DNA of 22,870 bases from positions 1-22,870 of the forward strand of contig JBHIAG010000024.1 of assembly GCA_046758465.1 (NCBI GenBank), read 5' to 3'. Every line of letters begins with the position of its first letter. Position 1 is the stretch's first letter. The position numbers and the translations under genes were made by a program. Source of the DNA: JBHIAG01 sp046758465. Lineage in GTDB: Bacteria > Acidobacteriota > Terriglobia > Acidiferrales > 2-02-FULL-67-57. Shown here piece by piece: positions 7,720-14,673 of this stretch. The notes under the pieces are model-generated. The model was not told the origin of the DNA, made no database searches, and was given only the letters and a program-made list of their open reading frames with translations.

Positions 7720-10032
7720 CTATTCCTCTTCTCCGTTCGCGCTGAGGGCGGTGGGCGGCGCGAACAATTTCTCCTCGGCAGCGCGCGCCAGCAGCAATGC
7801 TCGCTGGCGCTGTTCGAGCCGCCAGGGGTCGCGTCCGCCCGGGGAGCACTGTGCCAATGCCTGCTGCAACCGGGCCAGGTCGCGCCGGAGTTGGCGCTGG
7901 TGGCGGCGGAACTCCCCCTGGAGCCGGGCGCTGTGAGCGAGGGCCGCCGGCAAGTCCAGCAAGATTTCGACGTACATCTCGACCTCAGCGAGTGACGCTT
8001 GCGACTGGGCACACCCCACGCGCTTCATCTTTTTGTGTGCTTCTCTGAGGAAATCGTGCAGGAAGCGCCCCTGTTGTTCTTGCCGCTTGCGCTTCTCTTT
8101 CGCCCGACGCGCACGCGTCGCTGACTCGATGCGAGCCCGCTCACGCTGGAATTCCGCCGGGGTTCGGCCACGCGTGGCCTCCAGGTGCGCCCAGAGCTGC
8201 GCGACACGGTTGCCCGTGCGATTGAGTTCCGCCAAGCGCCCACCTGCTGGCAGGCGAAGCTCTTCCCGGAAGAGAGCGGCATAGAGGGTGCGCAGCACCC
8301 GGGCGGATTTCGGGTCGGCGCTGGGGTGGGTCTCGAAGTAGGCGAGTGGCTCCTGCAAAGCCGCCAGTGCTCCCAGTTCGGCAAAGCCGTGGTTCAGCAG
8401 GTCGCGGATGCGCCGCCGTGCCTGCCACTCGGCCAGTCGGCCGCGCAGCCGGGCCCAGTGCTCCGGCGCCGCCAGCCCGTTAGGAACCTGGAAGCGTCGG
8501 GCCAGCTTGCGGCGGACTCGGGTCACTGCCTGGCAGACGGCCCGTGCGCCGTCGGCGCGCAGGCCCTCGTACTGCAACGCGGCCAGTAGCGCTTCCACCT
8601 GGGCGGATTTCACCAGCGGGTTCTGCACGCGCTTGTCCACCTGCCGCATCAGGTCGCGGCGTCGCTCCGGGTCGAAATAGAGATGCGACTCGAGGGCCAG
8701 GCGTAACTCCTCCACGCCCAGCCGGGTGCTCTTGTTCACCAGCAGCGTAAAGGCCTTTCTGTTGGCGATGTAGGAGCCCACCCGGTAGGCAAAGCGCTCG
8801 GGCGCGAGGAAGCCAGTCGAGACCACCAGCCATTCCCCCAGCCACTGCATACCCTGCAGGGTGGATTCGCGCAGACGCGGGTTGTTGTGGGCAAAAAAGT
8901 TGGCCGCGATGATGGGGCGCAGCCCCAGGCCGCTTTGCAGGACGTAGAGAGCCAACGGAATGAGTTGATCCGGGTGCTCGCGGGCACGCCGCTGAATCTC
9001 CGGGTGGGTAAAGGGGTTGTAGCCGAGGTCAAAGACATTCGGCTTGGGCCAGCGCGCGCGTTGGGGGAGAGGGGCCTTGCGGGGATCGTAGTAGAGGACA
9101 CCGGCGGCCGGCACGGTGGCGCCGTTGGCGGTGAAGCGGTGGATGGATTCGTAGCGCAGGTGGCGCTGGTTGGCCGCGGCCTGGAGCCACGATGACCCTT
9201 TGCCTAGCTGCTCGCGGGCTTTGCTGTCGTAGTTGTAAACCAGTTCGAGGGAGTTGCCGTGGCGCACCCAGCGACCGAAAAAGGAGCGGTCCCGCAACAA
9301 GTGGAAGCGGACGTCATTGATGTTTTTCAGCCAGGCCACCTTCTCTGTGTCTGCGTCGAATTCCACGTCGATCAGCCAGGCGAGGCCCAGGTAGGCGCGC
9401 TGGAAGGCGCGTTCTGCCCGATCTCCCCGGTGCAGCAGGAAAGTCCGGAACAAAAGCTGGGCCGGGTTGAAGACACCGATCCAGTTCAGCACCCGCTTGA
9501 GCGCCATGGTCGTGCCGTGGCTGGCGGTGGCCGGCTTGAGCCGGTTCAAATCCGTGTACGGGTTCGGGGCACGGGCAACCGCTCTACCGCGGCCGGAGCG
9601 CACGTCCGCGAGCCGTGCCGCGAGCTTGGACAGCTTCTTCTTCGATGCTTTGGGGGGACGGGCGGGAATGGGAAATAAGGCACGCAAAGTACGCCGCCAG
9701 CCTGCCGGCGAAACCCCCAGGTTCCACAGCGCCACCCACTGGCCCGGTTCTTCCTCGGCCAGGAGGCGGTCAAAGGCCAAGCTGACGATGGGATGGAAAT
9801 GGCGCGCGCCGTCCAGCCAGGACTCCGTGCCCAGGGTCACCAGGAGCACGTCGGCTTCGACACCCGATTGGGATTCGCAGTTGCAGGGCACCTTCTCTAC
9901 GACGACACGCGCTGGCTGCGGCGCCGTCAACCGGTCTGCCTGCGGCTCGCCAGCGTCGGCAGTGCCGCTCACGCAGGCCCAGGCAAGCGCGAGATAGAAA
10001 GCGATACTCGGTTTGCGTCTCTCGTGTCTCAT
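7720..10032 (-). CDS. Exported 770-residue protein of unknown family
   Basis: I do not recognise a family. The ATG at 10032 follows GGAAG, and the N-terminus (MRHERRKPSIAFYLALAWACVSGTADAG) is a plausible signal peptide, so the protein probably acts outside the cytoplasm. A CNC motif lies at about residues 49-51. The middle (~180-480) is rich in aromatic and polar segments with predicted-looking helices, such as RTFLLHRGDRAERAFQRAYLGLAWLIDVEFD and LGLRPIIAANFFAHNNPRLRESTLQGMQWLGEW. Its spaced invariant-looking His, Asn and Arg could form an enzyme or binding site, but no known catalytic motif is visible. The last ~200 residues are strongly charged and probably coiled-coil (ARRAKEKRKRQEQQGRFLHDFLREAHKKMKR). 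It is 4 nt upstream of the phosphodiesterase and 97 nt downstream of the methyltransferase. The tight coupling suggests a partner or structural companion of the phosphodiesterase (inference). Confidence 0.82.
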   Translation of the reverse strand: MRHERRKPSIAFYLALAWACVSGTADAGEPQADRLTAPQPARVVVEKVPCNCESQSGVEADVLLVTLGTESWLDGARHFHPIVSLAFDRLLAEEEPGQWVALWNLGVSPAGWRRTLRALFPIPARPPKASKKKLSKLAARLADVRSGRGRAVARAPNPYTDLNRLKPATASHGTTMALKRVLNWIGVFNPAQLLFRTFLLHRGDRAERAFQRAYLGLAWLIDVEFDADTEKVAWLKNINDVRFHLLRDRSFFGRWVRHGNSLELVYNYDSKAREQLGKGSSWLQAAANQRHLRYESIHRFTANGATVPAAGVLYYDPRKAPLPQRARWPKPNVFDLGYNPFTHPEIQRRAREHPDQLIPLALYVLQSGLGLRPIIAANFFAHNNPRLRESTLQGMQWLGEWLVVSTGFLAPERFAYRVGSYIANRKAFTLLVNKSTRLGVEELRLALESHLYFDPERRRDLMRQVDKRVQNPLVKSAQVEALLAALQYEGLRADGARAVCQAVTRVRRKLARRFQVPNGLAAPEHWARLRGRLAEWQARRRIRDLLNHGFAELGALAALQEPLAYFETHPSADPKSARVLRTLYAALFREELRLPAGGRLAELNRTGNRVAQLWAHLEATRGRTPAEFQRERARIESATRARRAKEKRKRQEQQGRFLHDFLREAHKKMKRVGCAQSQASLAEVEMYVEILLDLPAALAHSARLQGEFRRHQRQLRRDLARLQQALAQCSPGGRDPWRLEQRQRALLLARAAEEKLFAPPTALSANGEEE

Positions 10033-10129
10033 CGTAGCTTCCAGCAGCCCGATGTGCCTTCTTTTTTACACCATTCTTGCATCATTTAGGTGCAGGAAGT
10101 GATTTCTGGGTTGTCACACCGGAGACGGC

Positions 10130-10909
10130 CTAGGGCTTGCAAGCCCGCACCAGGGCTATCCCCTCGGTGCGAGGCACCGAACTGACCGTGCGCATCGTGG
10201 CTTCCTCGGCCGGCAGCCAGTGGCAACCCTTTTCCCGCCGATAAAAGTTCATCTGCTCGATTTTGAATCGTTCGAGCAGAGTCTTCAACCTAGAGGCATC
10301 ATAGACACGCTGGTGAGATGTTTGTGCTGCTTGCCCGTAGGGGACGGTCAGCAAAAGGCGCCCTGCGGGCTTCAGCAAACGCCAAATCTCCTGCATGGTG
10401 CGCAGGTCGGCGTCCGGCTCAGAAGGCCCGCCATAGTACGGGATGCCGAGGTGCTCGATGGTCGAGATGGCAACCACTGCATCCACACTGGCGGGCGGGA
10501 ATGAGTTGGCGAGGAAGTTGCCACGCCAGGAACGGAGATTCGGGTGCGTGAAAGGATAGTCCTGGACGTCCACTGCGATCACCTGGTAGCTGTAGTTGGC
10601 CAATTCCAGTGCCAGCTTACTGCCCGTGGCGCCGAGGTCGAGAATGGTGGCCCCTGGGGAAACGTCCAAGTGGCGCCACACAAAGGGATACTCCACAATC
10701 CGTTCGGTGACGTAGAGCTTCAGAAAGGGTTTTTTGAGCCGGTAGGGGAGGCACCCCACCACTACCCGGGCCAGCGGGTGCCGATAGTGAATCATCTGAC
10801 GCACCGGGTCCGAGGGTAAATTCACCGAGTGGGAAGATTTATAGAAGAAAAAAACCTTCTTGCTAATACGAATGGCATGGGGAGCCAGTTTCTTCCAGTC
10901 CCAGTGCAT
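10130..10909 (-). CDS. Class I SAM-dependent methyltransferase
   Basis: This 259-residue protein has the SAM-binding fold: motif I ILDLGATGSKL (89-99), the acidic end of strand 2 in VIAVDVQDY (D114), then SVDAVVAISTIEHLG (~141-155) and WRLLKPAGRLLLTVPYG as the post-motif. ISTIEHLG...YYGG resembles the DUF268/Methyltransf_11 group found in polysaccharide and lipid-modification clusters. The start is the ATG at 10909, with AGGGGTGG about 6 nt upstream. A longer frame extends into the upstream gene but has no ribosome site. No membrane segment is visible, so it is probably cytoplasmic. By context it may methylate a sugar, headgroup or lipid-linked intermediate made by the neighbouring transferases. 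The acceptor cannot be told from sequence. Confidence 0.85.
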   Translation of the reverse strand: MHWDWKKLAPHAIRISKKVFFFYKSSHSVNLPSDPVRQMIHYRHPLARVVVGCLPYRLKKPFLKLYVTERIVEYPFVWRHLDVSPGATILDLGATGSKLALELANYSYQVIAVDVQDYPFTHPNLRSWRGNFLANSFPPASVDAVVAISTIEHLGIPYYGGPSEPDADLRTMQEIWRLLKPAGRLLLTVPYGQAAQTSHQRVYDASRLKTLLERFKIEQMNFYRREKGCHWLPAEEATMRTVSSVPRTEGIALVRACKP

Positions 10910-10974
10910 CGCATCCACCCCTGATCCGTGTCCTTTCCCTGAGCCCTGGCTTGGGCCTAGCCTAGCAAACCCTC

Positions 10975-12081
10975 TCACGGGGTCTCGGGCGAGCGGGCTG
11001 AGGGGGCTTTCCGGCCCAGTTGGTCCGCTGGAATTTCCTCTGCTGCGGGCTGTACCCACGCGCGCGGCGACACGCCCTGGCGGACAAGCCACAACGTCCC
11101 TACCGCCACCCAGACCAGCGCGCGCGCGCGCCGAATCAAGGCCAGGTTGATACCGAACACAGCCGCCAGGCCCAAGAGTTTGAGAATTAGGATGGTGCCA
11201 CCCTCACGTACTCCCAGGTTGCCCGGGATCAAATAGGCACCCAGGCTGAGCAGTTTTTCCAGACTTTCGATGACGAAAGCCTGGGCCGGCGCAGGTGCCG
11301 TGCCGAGCCCGCGCAACACCAGGTAGACTTCCGCCACGCCCGCCAGCGCTGCCAGCAGGTTCCAGCCAAGCAAGCGGATGAAGCGGCGCCGGTTAGAGCC
11401 GACTAGCGCAGCCAAATCGCTTTCGAGGGCGCGCAGAAAGTTTACCAGGCGCGCCCGCAGAGGATGCGGCCGGCGCTGCTGGCGCCGCTCGAGCCAGCGT
11501 GTCAACGGAGCCACCATCCGGCCCTGGGCGAGGAGGGCAGCGGTAGCCAGCAGCAGGATGGCGAGGCTTGCTAGCGTTCCCCCAAGCATCATGGAGTAGA
11601 CCACACCCTCGAGCCGCACCGCCCACCAGACCAGCAGAAACCCCAGCGCTACCCAGCAGAGGCTGGCGTAGGTGTAGAGCGCGCGCGAAACCAGCTGGGC
11701 GGAGAGCCCTTGCTCTACCGACACCAGCTCGCGTGTGGCCACGGCCCGGAACGCCTCCCCCGACCAAGCGAACGAGAGGTGGGAGACTGACTCGCCGGCG
11801 AGCCAGAAGCCCCAGAGAGACCAAAACGGTATGTGGCGGCCGGGTTCGTTCAAACACAGGCGCCACGAGAGCGTCCGGAGAATATGCACACCACCAAACA
11901 AGACTACGATGGCGGCGAAGTACCAACCCACGCCCACAGCCTGTGCCAGTACTCTGCGCATCCCGACACGCTGGACCAGGACCACAAGCAAGGTGAGCCC
12001 GAGCAGCAGAAAAAAGATTCGCAGGCCCAACCACCACCGGGCGCGCGTGGGGGTGGCCTGCGGGGAGGTGGAGAAGTTCAC
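10975..12081 (-). CDS. UPF0104 / LPG-synthase-TM-like integral membrane protein (flippase-like)
   Basis: A 368-residue polytopic membrane protein with about 7-8 hydrophobic helices, starting with WWLGLRIFFLLLGLTLLVVLVQRV. It carries the family hallmark in SLGAYLIPGNLGVREGGTILILKLLGLA (P-G-x-L-G-x-R-E). This family includes the membrane half of MprF, AglD-type proteins and many uncharacterised members in glycolipid clusters, thought to act on or move lipid-linked substrates. I chose the GTG at 12081, which overlaps the stop of the upstream glycosyltransferase in a GTGA and has GGGAG just before it. An ATG at 12120 would add 13 residues inside the upstream gene. There is no soluble aminoacyl-transferase domain, so lysyl-PG synthesis is not supported. 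A role in presenting or translocating the glycolipid is inferred. Confidence 0.83.
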   Translation of the reverse strand: MNFSTSPQATPTRARWWLGLRIFFLLLGLTLLVVLVQRVGMRRVLAQAVGVGWYFAAIVVLFGGVHILRTLSWRLCLNEPGRHIPFWSLWGFWLAGESVSHLSFAWSGEAFRAVATRELVSVEQGLSAQLVSRALYTYASLCWVALGFLLVWWAVRLEGVVYSMMLGGTLASLAILLLATAALLAQGRMVAPLTRWLERRQQRRPHPLRARLVNFLRALESDLAALVGSNRRRFIRLLGWNLLAALAGVAEVYLVLRGLGTAPAPAQAFVIESLEKLLSLGAYLIPGNLGVREGGTILILKLLGLAAVFGINLALIRRARALVWVAVGTLWLVRQGVSPRAWVQPAAEEIPADQLGRKAPSARSPETP

Positions 12082-13085
12082 AGCAACTCCCGATAGAGCT
12101 GGAGGTAGTTCGCCGCCCATGGGGCGAGCGAGAAGTGTTGCTCGACCTTAGCACGGTTGTAGGCGCCCATGCGGGCCCGCAAGCCGGGGTCAGCCGCCAG
12201 CAGCCGAATCTTCGCGGCAAACGAGTCCACATCGTCCATCGGACAGAGGAACCCGCCGCGCTCGTCATCCAGCAATTCCGGCAGCGCGGCATAGTTCGTG
12301 GTCACCACCGGCTTGCCGCAGGCCATCGCCTCCGCCACCGGGTAGCCAAACCCTTCCAACCGGGAGGGGAACAAGAAAATGTCGCAGCGCTGGTAGGCCT
12401 CCCGCAAGGCCTGGGAACTGAGGCGCCCCAGCGGCCGCATGCGGGGGTGGGGGGCAGGGGTCGCGCGGGTCCGCAGGCCACAGGTGTATTCGAGCACAAA
12501 CTCGTTTCCCAGGCGCTCGAGGATGCGCGGCAGCAGGTCGGCGCCCTTGCGGGGGGTTAGGTTGCCGACAAACAGCAGCCGCACGTGCTTGTCTGCGCGC
12601 GGCGGCTCATCGGGCCGGGGGTGAAAAAAGGTTTCGTCCACCGCGTTGTAGATGACGCGCACATCGGGGTGCCCATAGGTTTGCTGGATGGCCTGCTGGG
12701 AGAAGCGGCTGACAGTCACCACGCGCGCCGCGGTCGCAAACGAGCGGACGATGTTGGCGCGCACTTTCCAGTGGTGGTAGCAGCGCTGCAGGGGGTTTTG
12801 GTAGCGGTCGTAGGCCGGATCAAAGACCGAGTGCGCCAGCGTCACCACCAGCGGCACGCCGGGGGTGGCGAACAGCCAGCCGTATTCGGCCTTGCTGTGC
12901 ACGAGGTCGCAGTTTTGCGCCGGCCCGAAGAAGGGTTTCAGGGCACGGTAGGGCAGGAATTCCAGCAGATGCGGATAGGAATGCAACTGGGTCTGGACGC
13001 CCCGGGCGGCGAGGCTCGCCACGAGCCGTTGGAAGTAGACATCGGCGCCTGAGTAGTTGGTGATGACCGGGTAGAGGATGTTCAC
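12078..13085 (-). CDS. GT4-family glycosyltransferase
   Basis: A 335-residue GT-B-fold retaining glycosyltransferase. The N-terminal half begins MNILYPVITNYSGADVYFQRLV, with the acceptor-side glycine region replaced by SGADVYFQRL. The C-terminal half has the donor-binding features VRLLFVGNLTPRKGADLL (169-186) and the E-x7-E motif EGFGYPVAE (E244-E252), followed by AMACGKPVV. The chosen start is the GTG at 13085, which overlaps the stop of the nucleotidyltransferase in a GTGA; the frame upstream of it is proline/arginine-rich read-through. It is translationally coupled on both sides. Expected to be cytoplasmic or membrane-peripheral, adding a sugar to a lipid or glycan acceptor. Donor and acceptor are unknown. 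Confidence 0.88.
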   Translation of the reverse strand: MNILYPVITNYSGADVYFQRLVASLAARGVQTQLHSYPHLLEFLPYRALKPFFGPAQNCDLVHSKAEYGWLFATPGVPLVVTLAHSVFDPAYDRYQNPLQRCYHHWKVRANIVRSFATAARVVTVSRFSQQAIQQTYGHPDVRVIYNAVDETFFHPRPDEPPRADKHVRLLFVGNLTPRKGADLLPRILERLGNEFVLEYTCGLRTRATPAPHPRMRPLGRLSSQALREAYQRCDIFLFPSRLEGFGYPVAEAMACGKPVVTTNYAALPELLDDERGGFLCPMDDVDSFAAKIRLLAADPGLRARMGAYNRAKVEQHFSLAPWAANYLQLYRELL

Positions 13086-13885
13086 GATTCGACGCCTGCG
13101 ACCGGCCGGCCTGGCGTCTTGAGCGCGGCGGGCGGGGAGGCCACAGGCGTCGGAGGGGTCCACGCGTGCGCGGTCAGGGCGGGTAGGATTTCCCGGCGGG
13201 CGCGGCGCAGGTCGGCCACAAAATCAATCTCAATCCAGGGGATGCCGTTGATGAGCACGGCATGCAGCGGGTAGTGCTGCGCCAGGGCATGAAAGGCAAA
13301 CGGGCTGAGTTCGCGCTCGGCCCCGCGCGCCAGCAAGCGTTCCATAGTGGCAAAGAGGGCTTCGGCTCCGGCGGGAGAAAATTTCACGATCCCGACATTT
13401 TCCGCGTGGGCACGCTGCGCGTCGAGCTGTTTGCTCAGGGCCAGGACGCGGTCGCCTGCGAGCGTGACTTTCATCTCCTCCGCGTCGAACCGCTCGCGGC
13501 GCTCCACGGTCAACGCATCGGGGTAAGGGGAGTGGAGCAAGCGGACGAGCAGCTCAGGATGGAAGAGGACGTCGGCGTTGAGCAGCAGGAAGCCGTTGCG
13601 GGCGAGGTCGCGTGCCAGCCACAAGGAGTAGAGACTGTTGGTCACGGTGGAGCGGTTGTTGAGGATGTAGTGGAGACCGGCTCCGCCCACTTGGCGCACC
13701 TGCTCCCCGGCAAACCCAATCACGACGGCGACGCGCTCGATGCCCACCAGGGCCAGCGCCGCCAACTGATGTTCGAGCAGCGTGCGCGCACCCACCCGCA
13801 GCAGACACTTCGGGCGCGTGCGGGTCAGGACTCCCAAGCGGCGCCCCCGACCCGCCGCCAAGATGATGGCGCAGGAAGGCTTCAT
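13082..13885 (-). CDS. Sugar/alcohol-phosphate nucleotidylyltransferase (LicC/IPCT-like)
   Basis: A 267-residue NTP-transferase. The nucleotide-binding signature is CAIILAAGRGRRLGVLT (5-21), with the catalytic lysine in TRPKCLL (K26). LLNADVLF holds the metal-binding Asp (D105), and the C-terminal WIEIDFVADLRRAR matches the WxEIDxxxDLxxA end of small cytidylyltransferases. NNRSTVTNSLYSLWLARD is typical of the phosphocholine and inositol-1-phosphate cytidylyltransferase group rather than large RmlA enzymes. Likely reaction: CTP (or another NTP) plus a phosphorylated alcohol or sugar gives an activated donor plus pyrophosphate. It overlaps the genes on both sides by 4 nt (ATGA upstream, GTGA downstream). 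No CDP-alcohol phosphatidyltransferase, the usual partner, is present in the window. The last ~35 residues are Pro/Ala-rich and probably disordered. Confidence 0.85.
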   Translation of the reverse strand: MKPSCAIILAAGRGRRLGVLTRTRPKCLLRVGARTLLEHQLAALALVGIERVAVVIGFAGEQVRQVGGAGLHYILNNRSTVTNSLYSLWLARDLARNGFLLLNADVLFHPELLVRLLHSPYPDALTVERRERFDAEEMKVTLAGDRVLALSKQLDAQRAHAENVGIVKFSPAGAEALFATMERLLARGAERELSPFAFHALAQHYPLHAVLINGIPWIEIDFVADLRRARREILPALTAHAWTPPTPVASPPAALKTPGRPVAGVES

Positions 13886-14667
13886 AAAATGCTGCGATTG
13901 TGGCGCAAGCCGAGGGGCCAGGGCAAGAAATTATTGCTGGGCGGCTGGGGGGCGGGGGGGCGCAGCCGAATCCGGTAGTCGCCGCTCTCCATGGCCAGCG
14001 TGCTCTGCCCGAACAGCAGCACTTCGGTCACGCTTTCCACCCGGTCGGGCAGCCAGAAGGGTCCCACCTTGCGGTAGCCGCGCACGAACTCAATCTTGCG
14101 GGTCCAGAACGAGGGCCGCTTGCTCGGCTTGCCGGCCGCGCGCACAGTGGCGAAGTCCTCGGCGTCGATCCAGATGCGTCCTTCCATCAAGTAGGTGTCT
14201 CGGCGTTTCGGTTTCACGCCTAGGACGTAGCACCAGCGCTTGTCCAGCAGCTCTTGGCCGAGCAGGGTGAACTCATAGTTCTCTTTGGTGAGTGCGCTGC
14301 GCCGCTTGTTCTCCGGCGTGAGGGCATCCTTTTCGGCCGCCATGAGTCGCCGGAGCACGCGTCGGGCCAGGAAGCCCGAGCCGCTCTGTCGCCGGATGCG
14401 AAACGCAAGTTGGTCGGGGCTGTGGAAGACCATCTCGACTTCGATCTCGGAGCGTTTCCCGAAGAGCTCATTGGCCACGCGATAGAAGCGGCGGACGCTA
14501 TAGGCTTCCAGCAGCGCCTCGCGGACACGGTTACGTTCTTGCAGGCGAGTGATAATCTCCCGCGCCGTCAGCCTGCCGGGGCGGGAGTTGGCGGCTGGCT
14601 GCGCCGGGGCCAGTAGGGCCAGCGCAAGCAGCGCCGGGAGCAGCAGCCAGCGGCCTTGCCTGAGCAT
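13882..14667 (-). CDS. LolA-like exported protein (outer-membrane lipoprotein-sorting type fold)
   Basis: A 261-residue protein with a clear signal peptide (MLRQGRWLLLPALLALALLAPAQPAA). A helical segment TAREIITRLQERNRVREALLEAYSVRRFYRVANE precedes an all-beta body in which strands alternate with motifs seen in LolA-like/outer-membrane-sorting proteins: EMVFHSPDQLAFRI, YEFTLLGQELLDKRWCYVLGVKPK, GRIWIDAEDFATVRAAGK and KVGPFWLPDRVESVTEV. The fold holds a hydrophobic cavity that carries lipids or lipoprotein acyl chains. It starts 6 nt after the receptor gene and overlaps the nucleotidyltransferase in an ATGA. I infer a periplasmic carrier or sensor for the lipid product of this cluster. It is not the housekeeping LolA, which would be shorter and lack this long C-terminal part. 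Confidence 0.75.
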   Translation of the reverse strand: MLRQGRWLLLPALLALALLAPAQPAANSRPGRLTAREIITRLQERNRVREALLEAYSVRRFYRVANELFGKRSEIEVEMVFHSPDQLAFRIRRQSGSGFLARRVLRRLMAAEKDALTPENKRRSALTKENYEFTLLGQELLDKRWCYVLGVKPKRRDTYLMEGRIWIDAEDFATVRAAGKPSKRPSFWTRKIEFVRGYRKVGPFWLPDRVESVTEVLLFGQSTLAMESGDYRIRLRPPAPQPPSNNFLPWPLGLRHNRSIL

Positions 14668-14673
14668 CTCGCG

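Noticed and set aside
7716..8012. Longer start for the phosphodiesterase at 8012
   Set aside because: The extra 99 residues are read-through of the upstream gene and would bury the signal peptide at 7715.
10033..10129. Terminator or strong promoter between methyltransferase and the 770-residue gene
   Set aside because: No hairpin with a T-run and no -35/-10 pair at proper spacing was found, so whether this is one operon or two stays open.
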